Shown here: positions 39,149-47,133 of the stretch, piece after piece
How the letters are laid out: each line of letters opens with the position of its first letter
Position numbering within the stretch: position 1 is the first letter of the stretch
Source: CAYLSV01 sp964386435
Lineage (GTDB): Bacteria; Planctomycetota; Phycisphaerae; Tepidisphaerales; Tepidisphaeraceae
Length of the DNA: 53,654 bases
Assembly: GCA_964386435.1 (NCBI GenBank)
Contig: CAYLSV010000016.1
Location: 1-53,654 of the forward strand
Direction of reading: 5' to 3'
The notes under the pieces: generated by a model
Databases searched by the model: none
The model's input: the letters and a program-made list of their open reading frames with translations, nothing else
What the model was told of the DNA's origin: nothing
Made by a program: the position numbers and the translations under genes

Positions 39149-39592
39149 ATGCCGTTGCGTGACAGCAGCTCGACGCCCGACGAGAAGGTGTTGGTCAACT
39201 GCCTGGAGTGCGGCAAGGAGAATGAGGTCAGCGCCCGCGCCCTGACCGTCACCTGCCGGCACTGCTACAAGCCGCTGCGGCTGGAGAACATCGACGTCCG
39301 CGGCTACGACGCCCGCCGCCGAATCGCCACGGCCGGGTTCGTCACGGTCGAGCCGCGGGGCCAGATCGTCGCCGACCGCGTGCAGTGCGGCGGCCTGATC
39401 CTGCGCGGCAAGGTCAAGGCCAAGCGGGTCGAGTGCCAGGAAGAGCTGCTCATCGGCCCGGCCGGCGAGCTCGTCGGTGAGGTCACCGCCCGCACATTGG
39501 CCGTGGGGGCCGGGGCGGTGGTCGATGGCCACCTGACGATCGGCGACCCGGACGAACTCCCATGGCGCACCCGCGAGACGTGGCCGGACTGA
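39149..39592 (+). CDS. bactofilin-like protein with N-terminal zinc ribbon
   Basis: The 147-residue protein has an N-terminal four-cysteine ribbon (VNCLECGKENEVSARALTV, then CRHCYKPLRLENIDVRGYDA) fused to a short bactofilin beta-helix (GFVTVEPRGQIVADRVQCGG, LILRGKVKAKRVECQEELLI, GPAGELVGEVTARTLAVGAG). This fusion is found in planctomycetes, but its task is not known. It directly follows a normal bactofilin gene, so the two may make a mixed filament. The leaderless-type start suggests a transcript of its own. Confidence 0.8.
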   Translation: MPLRDSSSTPDEKVLVNCLECGKENEVSARALTVTCRHCYKPLRLENIDVRGYDARRRIATAGFVTVEPRGQIVADRVQCGGLILRGKVKAKRVECQEELLIGPAGELVGEVTARTLAVGAGAVVDGHLTIGDPDELPWRTRETWPD

Positions 39593-39645
39593 GCATCGCG
39601 CCGATGGCATCTTCTGGTGAGTTCCTACAGTTCACTCCACGAAAA

Positions 39646-39678
39646 GAGCCGCCCGCAGCTTTGGGCTGCGGGCGGCTC
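39646..39678 (-). terminator. rho-independent terminator of fusA
   Basis: A 14-bp GC-rich stem (GAGCCGCCCGCAGC with GCTGCGGGCGGCTC) with a 5-nt loop. On the minus strand it is followed by TTTTC, 21 nt past the fusA stop. It is the best terminator in the window. Confidence 0.85.
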
Positions 39679-39698
39679 GGTTGTTCAACCGATGTGGC

Positions 39699-41906
39699 TC
39701 ACGCCGCGCCGGCTTCTTCGAGGATTTGCTTGCTGACGTTGCCCGGGACCGGGGCGTACTTCAGCGGCTCCATGCTGCTGGCGGCCCGGCCCTGGCTCAT
39801 CGAGCGGAGGTCGGTGGTGTAGCCGAACATCTCGGCCAAGGGCACCTCGGCCTCGATGATCTGCGTGTTGCCGCTCTGGCGGGTGTCCAAGATCATGCCG
39901 CGGCGGCGGTTGAGGTCGCCGGTCACATTGCCCACGAAGTCGTCGGGCGTCGTGACGATCACCTTCATGATCGGCTCGAGCAACGTCATCCCTGCCTTGC
40001 GGCAGGCGTCGCGGAACGCCAACCCGCCGGCGAGCTCGAAGGCGACCTGCGAGGAGTCGACGTCGTGGTACTTGCCCTCGGTGAGCGTGACCTTCACGTC
40101 GATCATCGGGTAGCTCGCCAGCACGCCGGTCTTGGCGTTGGCGCGGCAACCCTTCTCGACGCTGGGGATGTACTCCCGCGGGATGCTGCCGCCGACGACC
40201 TTGTTCTCGAAGGCGAACTGGTCGTTGAACTTCACCTCATCCGCCTCGGCCTGCTCGGCGGTGTAGGGCTCGATCTTGATCCAGCACTCGCCGAACTGGC
40301 CACTACCGCCGGTCTGCTTCTTGAGCTGGCCGTGGCCCTCGGCCGGGCCCTCGATCGTCTCGCGGTAGCTGACCTTCGGCTTGCCGACGATGATGTCGAC
40401 CTTCTGCTCCTTCTCGAGGCGGTTTTTGATGATCTCCAGGTGAAGCTCGCCCATGCCGCCGATGATCGTCTCGCCCGTCTCGTCGTCGTAGCGGGCGTGG
40501 AACGTCGGGTCGATGCGGCGCATCTGCGTGAGCGCGTCGCCCAGCTTCTGCTTGTCGGCACCCGACTTCGGCTCGATGCTCATGCTGATCACCGGCTCGG
40601 GGAACGTCGGCCGCTCGAGCACGACCGGGTGGTCCGGGTCGCAGATCGTGTCGCCCGTCAGCACGTCCTTGAGGCCGATGCAGGCGATGATGTCGCCGGC
40701 CTCGCCTTGCTCCAGCGCGATGCGGTCGTTGGCCTGCATCTGGAAGATGCGGGACAGGTTTTCCTTCTTGTCGCGGTTGGCGTTGAGCACGCGGGTGCCC
40801 TTGGGCACGGTGCCGGAGTAGACGCGGACGAACGTCAGCTCGCCGAACTTGTCGGCCACAATCTTGAACGCCAAACCGCAGAACGGGGCGTCCGGGTCGC
40901 ACTTGCGCTCGATGAGCGTGTCCGGGTCCTTGAGGTCGTGGCCCTTGACCGGCGGGAGGTCCAGCGGGTTGGGCAGGTACTCGATGATGCCGTCGATCAG
41001 CTTCTGCACGCCCACGAACTTCAGCGCGCTGCCGCAGAACACCGGGTGGCACTTGAAGTGCAGCGTGCCCTTGCGCAGGGCCTTCTTGATCATGTCCCGC
41101 GGCACGTCCTCGCCAGCCAGGTACAGCTCGGCGACCTCGTCGTCCAGATCGGAGACGGCCTCCAGCAGCTTGCCGCGCCATTCCTCGTACTTGGGCCGGT
41201 TCTCCTCCGAGAGCGGCATCTCGACGACCTCGGTGCCCTTGTCCTCGCCCTTGAAGTGGTACTCGACGCCGAGGATGAGGTCGATCATGCCCTCGAACGT
41301 GTTGCCCTGGCCGATCGGGTACTGCACGGCCACGGCCGGGGCGCCCAGGCGCTCGTGGATGCTGTTGAAGCTGAAGTCGAAGTCGGCCCCCATCTTGTCC
41401 ATCTTGTTGATGAAGCAGACGCGCGGCACGTTGTACTTGGTCGCCTGACGCCAGACCGTCTCGGACTGGGCCTCGACGCCTTCCTTGCCGTCGAACACGG
41501 CGACCGCGCCGTCGAGCACCCGCAGCGACCGCTCGACCTCGGCGGTGAAGTCGACGTGGCCGGGCGTGTCGATGATGTTAATCTTGTGCATCACGCCCTT
41601 GCGCATGACGGCCTCGCCGCCGCGCTTGTCCTCGTGCTCGCCGATCTTGGCGGCCGTCTCATCGCCGTACATGAAGTTGGCGTCGTGCTCGTACAGCCAC
41701 GGCGCGCTGATGGCGGCGGAGTAGATGGTGATGCCGCGTTTCTGCTCTTCTTCGTCGAAGTCGGTGCTGGCGGTGCCTTCATGGACCTCGCCCATCTTGT
41801 GGATCTGGCCGGTGTAGTACAGGATCCGCTCGGAGCAGGTCGTCTTGCCGGCGTCGATGTGGGCGGCGATGCCGATGTTGCGGAGGATGGTGTTGTCGCG
41901 TGCCAT
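39699..41906 (-). CDS. fusA: elongation factor G
   Basis: The 735-residue translocase has G1 AHIDAGKTTCSERIL, the switch region RGITIYSAA, G3 DTPGHVDF (113-120), G4 NKMD, and domains II-V (GEAGDIIACIGL, GGMGELHLEIIKNRLEKEQK, SYRETIEGPAEGHGQLKKQT, RDACRKAGMTLLEPIMKVIV). An additional stretch between switch I and G3 (about residues 72-106, rich in charged residues and Gly) makes this part about 25 residues longer than E. coli EF-G. It moves tRNA and mRNA through the ribosome. No rpsL, rpsG or tuf neighbours are present, so it may be one of several paralogues. The ATG at 41906 has no visible Shine-Dalgarno sequence. Confidence 0.96.
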   Translation of the reverse strand: MARDNTILRNIGIAAHIDAGKTTCSERILYYTGQIHKMGEVHEGTASTDFDEEEQKRGITIYSAAISAPWLYEHDANFMYGDETAAKIGEHEDKRGGEAVMRKGVMHKINIIDTPGHVDFTAEVERSLRVLDGAVAVFDGKEGVEAQSETVWRQATKYNVPRVCFINKMDKMGADFDFSFNSIHERLGAPAVAVQYPIGQGNTFEGMIDLILGVEYHFKGEDKGTEVVEMPLSEENRPKYEEWRGKLLEAVSDLDDEVAELYLAGEDVPRDMIKKALRKGTLHFKCHPVFCGSALKFVGVQKLIDGIIEYLPNPLDLPPVKGHDLKDPDTLIERKCDPDAPFCGLAFKIVADKFGELTFVRVYSGTVPKGTRVLNANRDKKENLSRIFQMQANDRIALEQGEAGDIIACIGLKDVLTGDTICDPDHPVVLERPTFPEPVISMSIEPKSGADKQKLGDALTQMRRIDPTFHARYDDETGETIIGGMGELHLEIIKNRLEKEQKVDIIVGKPKVSYRETIEGPAEGHGQLKKQTGGSGQFGECWIKIEPYTAEQAEADEVKFNDQFAFENKVVGGSIPREYIPSVEKGCRANAKTGVLASYPMIDVKVTLTEGKYHDVDSSQVAFELAGGLAFRDACRKAGMTLLEPIMKVIVTTPDDFVGNVTGDLNRRRGMILDTRQSGNTQIIEAEVPLAEMFGYTTDLRSMSQGRAASSMEPLKYAPVPGNVSKQILEEAGAA

Positions 41907-42300
41907 GGGAATTCTTCTGCGGGAAAAGGTGGACCGGTGCCGCCGCCAGATTCGGACCGGATGTGGAGGCACCGGCGGGGCGGGGGCGACGGGAAAGAGA
42001 TGGGGAAACGGGCGCGTGAACTCGCGGCAAGGCTGCCGGAGGGGTCGTTTAGAAAACGAGGTTGATCGCGCTGCTCGCCATGACGTGCCGTCGCGGGCCT
42101 GACGGGGTGGGTTGTGCCGGCCTGGGCACAGCCACGTCCGCCGGTCAACGCACCGGCCGCGGGCAGGGTAGGCCGGCTGCTGCTGGGCGTCAACGAAACG
42201 CCGCACGCCCGTCGGCGTCGTTTTTATCGGAACCGGTCAGCTTGTCGGGGTCAGTTCGGCCCGTGGCCGTCGATGAAGGGAGGAAGGAGAGCTTGGCTTC
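41907..42300. other. 394-nt non-coding gap between divergent fusA and GH gene
   Basis: No convincing gene is seen. It must hold promoters for both divergent genes, but no clear -35/-10 pair stands out. At 42192-42226 a weak hairpin (AACGCCG with CGGCGTC) is followed by TTTTT and might end a short transcript. AAGGAG lies about 11 nt before ATG 42301. Confidence 0.5.
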
Positions 42301-44412
42301 ATGAACACTTCCACCGCCGTTTCCACCGCCCGCCGCGCCCGCCAGACGGTGCCGGCGCTTTCGCTCGCGCTGCTCTTGTCGGTGCTGGGCCTCATCCGAT
42401 TCGGCGGCAGCCCGGCCCCCGCGACGGCCGCCGTGCCGCCGGCCGCCGCCGCCGCCGTGGTCGAGGCGACAAAGTGGCAGCAACTGCTTGGCACCGAGGG
42501 CTACTGGCGGATCGGGCAGGACGCCCGCGGCGTCTGGTGGTTCGTCAGCCCCGAGGGCGACCGCGAGTTCCTCAACACGGTCACCACCGTCCAGCCCTAC
42601 CAGCTCGGCCGCCGGCAGCAGGGGCCGCACTACGTCAGCCGAGCCTGGCCGCACGGCCTTTCCCGCGACGACGCCGACGACGCCGATTTGCAGCGTTGGG
42701 CCATGGAGACGCTCGCCCGCGTCGAGGACGCCGGCTTCAAGGCGCTGGGCGCGTGGTGCCACCCGGCGTTCCACGAGCTGGACGTGCCGATCACCCGCGA
42801 TTTGAACGTCTGGGCCTACTTCCACGGGGCCGAGGCGAAGTTCTACCACCCGGATTGGAAGACGCGGGCCGAGGAGATCATCCGCCAGCAGGTCGAGCCG
42901 CTGCGGGAGAACGTCAACCTCGTCGGCTACTACCCCGACAACGAGCTCGACTGGGCCAAGCCCAAGTTCGGCCCCTCCTCCCACTTCAGCCATTTGCCGG
43001 CCGGCGACCCGAACCGGCAGCAGGTGATCGGCGTGATCCGCAAGCTCTGGCCGACCGTTGACGACTTCAACCTCGACTGGCGGACCGACTTCGCCAACTA
43101 CGCCCAGGTCGAGGCGTTGCCGGCGCTGCCCGATTCCTCGCCGCCAGCCTACGCCGAGTTGCAGGACGCTTGGCTGTACAAGCTGGCGAGCGATTACTTC
43201 GCCTTCACCGCCGACGCCGTCCGCCGGCACGACCCGAACCACCTCGTTCTCGGTGTCCGCTTCAAGGGGTGGGCCCCGCCGGCCGTGGTGCGGGCGATGC
43301 GCGGCCACGTCGACGCGGTGAGCCTCAACTACTACGTCGGCGACGCGAAGCTCGATGAAGCGTTCTTCCGCAGCCTCTACGACGAAACCGGCCGGCCGAC
43401 GATCATCACCGAGTACAGCTTCCACAGCCTCGACGGCCGCAGCGGCAACCGCAACACGTTCGGCTTCAGCGCCCAGGTCGCCGACCAACAGGCCCGCGCT
43501 GACGGCTACAAGCTCATGACCGAGCGGCTGGCGAGCGTGCCGTGGATCATCGGGGCCGACTGGTTCCAATGGAACGACGAGCCGCCCTCCGGCCGGACGG
43601 CCGACGGCGAGGACGTGAACTTCGGCGTCGTGGACGTGGACGACTCGGCGTACGACAAGCTTGTCGCCGCCGTCCGCGAGACGACGCCGAAGCTCAACGC
43701 CTTGCACGCCGCCGGCGAGATCCGGGAGGACGCGTGGCGGGAGCGGTTCGACAGCAAGCCGTGGTTCGAGGTGCCGCATTTGGCCGCCGCCCCGCGGATC
43801 GACGGCGACCTCTCCGACTGGCCGACCGTCTCGCAACTGCCCGGCATCCGCCGCGGCCACACGCTGGGCCTGGACCGCATCGGCGACCCGCTGCCGGAGG
43901 TCCGCCTCGGCTGGCGCGAGGACGGTTTGTACGTCGCCGTGACCGTGTTCGACCGCGACATCCTCGGCGCCCCCGCGACCGCCGGCTGGTGGACCCGCGA
44001 CAACGCCGAACTGTGGTTCCGCACCCGCCCGGTCGGGAGTGCCCAAACCAGCTACACGCCGCACGACCACCAGTTCTACTTCACACCAATCGCCTTCCCC
44101 GGCCCCGACGGCAGCAGCGGCATGGTCAGCCAATGGCACCGCCCCGGCGACGCGATCGACCAGACCCTCGCCCCGCACCCGGCAATCCTGGAAACCAGCC
44201 GCGTGCTCAGCGACCGCTACGTCGTCGAGATGTTCCTCCCGGCCGCCGCCCTGCACGGCTGGGCCCCGCACAGTTACCCGGAGCTGGGCTTCAACTTCTA
44301 CAACACCGACTTCCAGCGGGCCGCCACGCACTTCTGGAGCGCCCCGAAGGAGGTCCGCACCCAGCACGACCCGAGCACGTGGGGACAACTGTTCCTGATG
44401 CCGCCGCGGTGA
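42301..44412 (+). CDS. agarase-like clan GH-A glycoside hydrolase with C-terminal CBM9-like domain
   Basis: The 703-residue exported enzyme has a signal or anchor (LSLALLLSVLGLIRFGG), then a TIM barrel like the GH50/GH42-type agarases: WWFVSPEGDREFLNTVTTVQ, GFKALGAWCHPAF, NLVGYYPDNELDWAKPKFGP (Glu in DNELDW as likely acid/base), VSLNYYVGDAKLDEAFF, and PTIITEYSFHSLDGRSGNRN (Glu in ITEYS as likely nucleophile). Residues from about 500 form a CBM9/DOMON-like beta-sandwich (APRIDGDLSDWPTVSQLPG; NAELWFRTRPVGSAQTSY). The substrate could be agar, porphyran or another galactan. It converges on the PL5-like gene. Confidence 0.8.
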   Translation: MNTSTAVSTARRARQTVPALSLALLLSVLGLIRFGGSPAPATAAVPPAAAAAVVEATKWQQLLGTEGYWRIGQDARGVWWFVSPEGDREFLNTVTTVQPYQLGRRQQGPHYVSRAWPHGLSRDDADDADLQRWAMETLARVEDAGFKALGAWCHPAFHELDVPITRDLNVWAYFHGAEAKFYHPDWKTRAEEIIRQQVEPLRENVNLVGYYPDNELDWAKPKFGPSSHFSHLPAGDPNRQQVIGVIRKLWPTVDDFNLDWRTDFANYAQVEALPALPDSSPPAYAELQDAWLYKLASDYFAFTADAVRRHDPNHLVLGVRFKGWAPPAVVRAMRGHVDAVSLNYYVGDAKLDEAFFRSLYDETGRPTIITEYSFHSLDGRSGNRNTFGFSAQVADQQARADGYKLMTERLASVPWIIGADWFQWNDEPPSGRTADGEDVNFGVVDVDDSAYDKLVAAVRETTPKLNALHAAGEIREDAWRERFDSKPWFEVPHLAAAPRIDGDLSDWPTVSQLPGIRRGHTLGLDRIGDPLPEVRLGWREDGLYVAVTVFDRDILGAPATAGWWTRDNAELWFRTRPVGSAQTSYTPHDHQFYFTPIAFPGPDGSSGMVSQWHRPGDAIDQTLAPHPAILETSRVLSDRYVVEMFLPAAALHGWAPHSYPELGFNFYNTDFQRAATHFWSAPKEVRTQHDPSTWGQLFLMPPR

Positions 44413-44431
44413 CCTGACCGAAGCTGCGGCA

Positions 44432-45499
44432 CTATGTGCTGCAAGTTTGACCAAGTTTCGGCGGGTGCCACGGGTGTGCCCCGAGGTGCGACCACACGCC
44501 GGCGTCGTCCACGTTGTAAAACCGCTCGCCCGCCAACGCGTTCGCCAGCACCAGCGTCGGCCGCAGCTTCGCCGGGTCGACGCCGCCGATTTGCTCGTGC
44601 GGCCATTCGTGCTGCCGCTCGACCAGGTAGTTAATCGCCATCCGCAACGGGGTGCCGACGGCTAACGCTGTTGCCCGCGACACCTCGCCCGCCGCCACAG
44701 CGAGGTCGGCTTGGCGAAGCATGCCCCAGGCGGTCATCGTCGCGTAGTCGAAGCTGCGGGTTCGCTTCAACTCCTCCGGCAACCGGCCGTACCCATCGAT
44801 CTGATCCGTCTCCCGCTTGAGCGTGAAAAGTGCTCGCTCCACCGCCACGCCGTCCCGCCCGACCTGTCGAGCGAGGTTCGCCACCAGCACGTCGTACCAG
44901 ACGCCCAGGTTGTTGGTCGCCGCGTCGTGCCACTCCCGCACCCGCGGCGTGAGCAGCCAATCGAGCATCTCGCCGCACCAGCCATTGAACCCTACCGGCA
45001 GCTCAACGTCCGCCGCCCGCGCCGCGTCCAGCACGGCCGGCAGGCGAATCGAGAGGTCGATGACGCCCACCAGCCGCCCGTCGTCCACGCCCGGCACGTG
45101 CTGGGCGTTTCTCAGGTGCGGGTTCATTCGCGTCGTCGGGTCGAGGAAGTTCGCCCGCACGATCGCCGCCGCCCGCGCGACGTGGACGGGCGTCTTGCAC
45201 AGCAGATGTAGCCGCAGCGCGTCGAGCGTGTGGTCGAGCCGCAAACGGTCGAACCGGGCGACCATCGGGCTGAACTCGCCGTCGCGGTGGCGGTAGGGCA
45301 GGCCGTCGACGGTGTCGGGGTCAGGCCACCAGTACGTGCCGACGCTGACGTAATCACGCTCGTCGTCGCTCACTTGATGCGGCAACGGCTCGGGCCGCAC
45401 GGTGATGGTCGGCAGCGGCTGCGCGAGCAACCGGTCCGCCGCCTCGGCCAGTCGCTCGAACGAGGCGCTCGCCAGCAGGTGATCGAGGATGGCCCGCAT
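44432..45499 (-). CDS. alginate lyase family (PL5-like) protein, altered active-site motif
   Basis: The 355-residue alpha/alpha-barrel protein contains YVSVGTYWWPDPDTVDGLPY, RTRSFDYATMTAWGM and NNLGVWYDVLVANLARQVGR. The family core has NNH followed by a YD or YW segment; here the histidine position is Leu (NNLG), while WYDV is kept. There is no signal peptide, so it is probably cytoplasmic, unlike typical secreted lyases. The ATG (45499) overlaps the TGA of the small upstream membrane gene, implying coupled translation. It may act on oligosaccharides or be non-catalytic. It faces the agarase-like gene tail to tail with 19 nt between the stops. Confidence 0.75.
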   Translation of the reverse strand: MRAILDHLLASASFERLAEAADRLLAQPLPTITVRPEPLPHQVSDDERDYVSVGTYWWPDPDTVDGLPYRHRDGEFSPMVARFDRLRLDHTLDALRLHLLCKTPVHVARAAAIVRANFLDPTTRMNPHLRNAQHVPGVDDGRLVGVIDLSIRLPAVLDAARAADVELPVGFNGWCGEMLDWLLTPRVREWHDAATNNLGVWYDVLVANLARQVGRDGVAVERALFTLKRETDQIDGYGRLPEELKRTRSFDYATMTAWGMLRQADLAVAAGEVSRATALAVGTPLRMAINYLVERQHEWPHEQIGGVDPAKLRPTLVLANALAGERFYNVDDAGVWSHLGAHPWHPPKLGQTCST

Positions 45500-45768
45500 C
45501 ACGCCCCCGCCAGCCGCCACTCGCGGACCGCCATCAGCAGGCCGATGACGACGAACAACCCGCCCACCGGAATCAACGGCCACGCGATGAGGCCGAGCAG
45601 GCAGAGCCCGACGCCCACCGCCGCCATCAGCGCCCACACGACGGCCGTCTTCTTGCGGCCCGCCTTCGATCGTGCCGCCCGCGTCGCCGGATCGGGGATG
45701 CGGCCACGTCGCCGCTTCTTCGTTGCCCGGCGTTTGCGTTGTCCGTCGTAGGTCTGGGGGCGGGGCAT
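45499..45768 (-). CDS. small two-helix membrane protein coupled to the PL5-like gene
   Basis: The 89-residue product has a highly basic N-terminal half (QRKRRATKKRRRGRIPDP, ARSKAGRKK) and two closely spaced transmembrane helices (AVVWALMAAVGVGLCLLGLI and PVGGLFVVIGLLMAV). It has no known domain. Its stop overlaps the PL5-like start in TGATG, so the two are co-translated. TACACT lies 7 nt before the ATG, indicating a leaderless message for the pair. Confidence 0.72.
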   Translation of the reverse strand: MPRPQTYDGQRKRRATKKRRRGRIPDPATRAARSKAGRKKTAVVWALMAAVGVGLCLLGLIAWPLIPVGGLFVVIGLLMAVREWRLAGA

Positions 45769-45775
45769 GGCGGGG

Positions 45776-45781
45776 AGTGTA
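45776..45781 (-). promoter_or_regulatory. -10-like TACACT, leaderless start
   Basis: TACACT lies 7 nt before ATG 45768 and no ribosome site is present. Confidence 0.45.
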
Positions 45782-45820
45782 ACTGCGGAAAGTAATCGCG
45801 TGGCCGCGTAGGGTTGGGGC

Positions 45821-45876
45821 AGCCTTGGAGCTTGCTCCGCGCGTTCGGCCGCAAGCGCGGAGCAAGCTCCATGGCT
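45821..45876. repeat. Family D nested palindrome
   Basis: 22-nt arms with one mismatch and a 12-nt loop. Each arm contains its own palindrome GGAGCTTGCTCC. The right outer end reads GTAGCC on the minus strand, recalling the GTAGC foot of family B. It lies 14 nt past the GT2 stop. Confidence 0.85.
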
Positions 45877-45890
45877 ACTCCAGAAAAAGT

Positions 45891-47027
45891 TCACCCCGCT
45901 GTCTCCCGCACCGCGCTGCCGCGCCAGTCGACGGTGCCGCGTCTCGCCTGCCGCAGCGCGTTGAGCAGGATCAGCACCATCGCCCCGGCCGTCGCCGGGA
46001 ACAGGGGCGTCATCCACGCCACCCCGGCTGAGGCATAAGCGAACCCGAACCACGCCCCGGCCAGGATCAAGTGCAGCCCCGCCCACCACGGCCACCACGA
46101 TCCGGCGAACAACAACGGCACGGCCACGAAGATGCCGACCGCCAGCCAAAGTGCCGTGACGATCCGGCCGATCCGGTTGCCGCTGCTGCCGGTGTAGATG
46201 CGGGCCCAGCCGCGAACAACCTGTGGCCACGTCGCGTGCATCTGCGTGCTGACGAGGTGGCCGCCGAGCAGGAACCGCACTTTTTCGCCGGTTTTCTTCA
46301 GGTTGCGCATGAGGGCGACGTCTTCCGTGATCCGCCCGCGGACCTCGGCGTGGCCGCCGACCTGTTCGTAGAGGTCGCGGCGGACGAGGATGAACTGCCC
46401 ATTCGCCGCGGCGTTGTTCGTGTGCCGATCCTCATTGGTCCGGCTCACCAGGAACATGCCCGCCCACGTCGCCGCGCACACCGGCACCAGCCAACGCTCG
46501 ACGAAACTCTGCGGCCGCAGCCGGCTGAACAGCGACAACGCCCCCCAACCCCGCAGCAGCGTCACGCTGAGGGCATCCCGCAACGCCCCGGGCTCCAGCA
46601 GCACGTCGGAGTCGACAAACAGCAACCAGTCGGCGTCGGCTCCACGCGTCGCCGCGTGGAGCGCGTGGCACTTGCCCAGCCAGCCCGGCGGCAGGTGATC
46701 GATGTCCAGCGCGTCGAGCCGATCGTCCGTCGCGGCCACCTCGCGGATGATTTGGCCGGTGTCGTCGGCGCTGCGGTCGTTCACGGCAATGGCCCGGAAG
46801 TTCGGGTAATCCAGCCCGAGCACGCTCTGCAACGTCGCGGCGACGTGCCCCGCCTCGTCCTTCGCCGGCACGACGATCAGCACGCTCGGCGGCACCTCCG
46901 GCATCGGCCGCGGCTCGCCCGGCACCAACCGCGCCATCCGCCGCCGCCCGGCGAAACTGCCCAACAGAATCACCACCCAAGGCAACGGCCCGAGCAGGGC
47001 GTAGAACGCGAGCGACACCCAAGTCAA
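45891..47027 (-). CDS. GT2 glycosyltransferase, membrane-bound (HpnB/CrtQ-like)
   Basis: The 378-residue protein has an N-terminal membrane helix, a GT-A domain (VLIVVPAKDEAGHVAATLQS, AIAVNDRSADDTGQIIREVA, LPPGWLGKCHALHAATRGAD, DWLLFVDSDVLLEPG, RITEDVALMRNLKKTGEKVR) and three C-terminal transmembrane helices. DSD and TED are the metal and acceptor motifs. The arrangement is that of polytopic GT2 enzymes near hopanoid or carotenoid glycosyltransferases. The acceptor is unknown. The TTG start at 47027 has GGAG about 7 nt upstream; a GTG three codons in is possible. Confidence 0.8.
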   Translation of the reverse strand: MTWVSLAFYALLGPLPWVVILLGSFAGRRRMARLVPGEPRPMPEVPPSVLIVVPAKDEAGHVAATLQSVLGLDYPNFRAIAVNDRSADDTGQIIREVAATDDRLDALDIDHLPPGWLGKCHALHAATRGADADWLLFVDSDVLLEPGALRDALSVTLLRGWGALSLFSRLRPQSFVERWLVPVCAATWAGMFLVSRTNEDRHTNNAAANGQFILVRRDLYEQVGGHAEVRGRITEDVALMRNLKKTGEKVRFLLGGHLVSTQMHATWPQVVRGWARIYTGSSGNRIGRIVTALWLAVGIFVAVPLLFAGSWWPWWAGLHLILAGAWFGFAYASAGVAWMTPLFPATAGAMVLILLNALRQARRGTVDWRGSAVRETAG

Positions 47028-47048
47028 AGGGAAGCTCCGATCAGATGC

Positions 47049-47108
47049 AGGTAGCTGCGGTGCAACGCACCGCCGTCCGGACTGCGGTGCGTTGCACCGC
47101 AGCTACCC
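47049..47108. repeat. Family B palindrome
   Basis: A 60-bp inverted repeat centred on TCC|GGA. The left half is identical to the perfect copy at 3523; the right half has an A-for-C change near the centre and one at the outer edge. It lies between the aquaporin and GT2 genes. Confidence 0.93.
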
Positions 47109-47133
47109 CCGATGTCGCACGTCGCCCTGCGCG

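Noticed and set aside
42192..42226. Hairpin plus TTTTT upstream of the GH gene, possible riboswitch or attenuator
   Set aside because: The stem is short and imperfect, and no conserved aptamer could be recognised.
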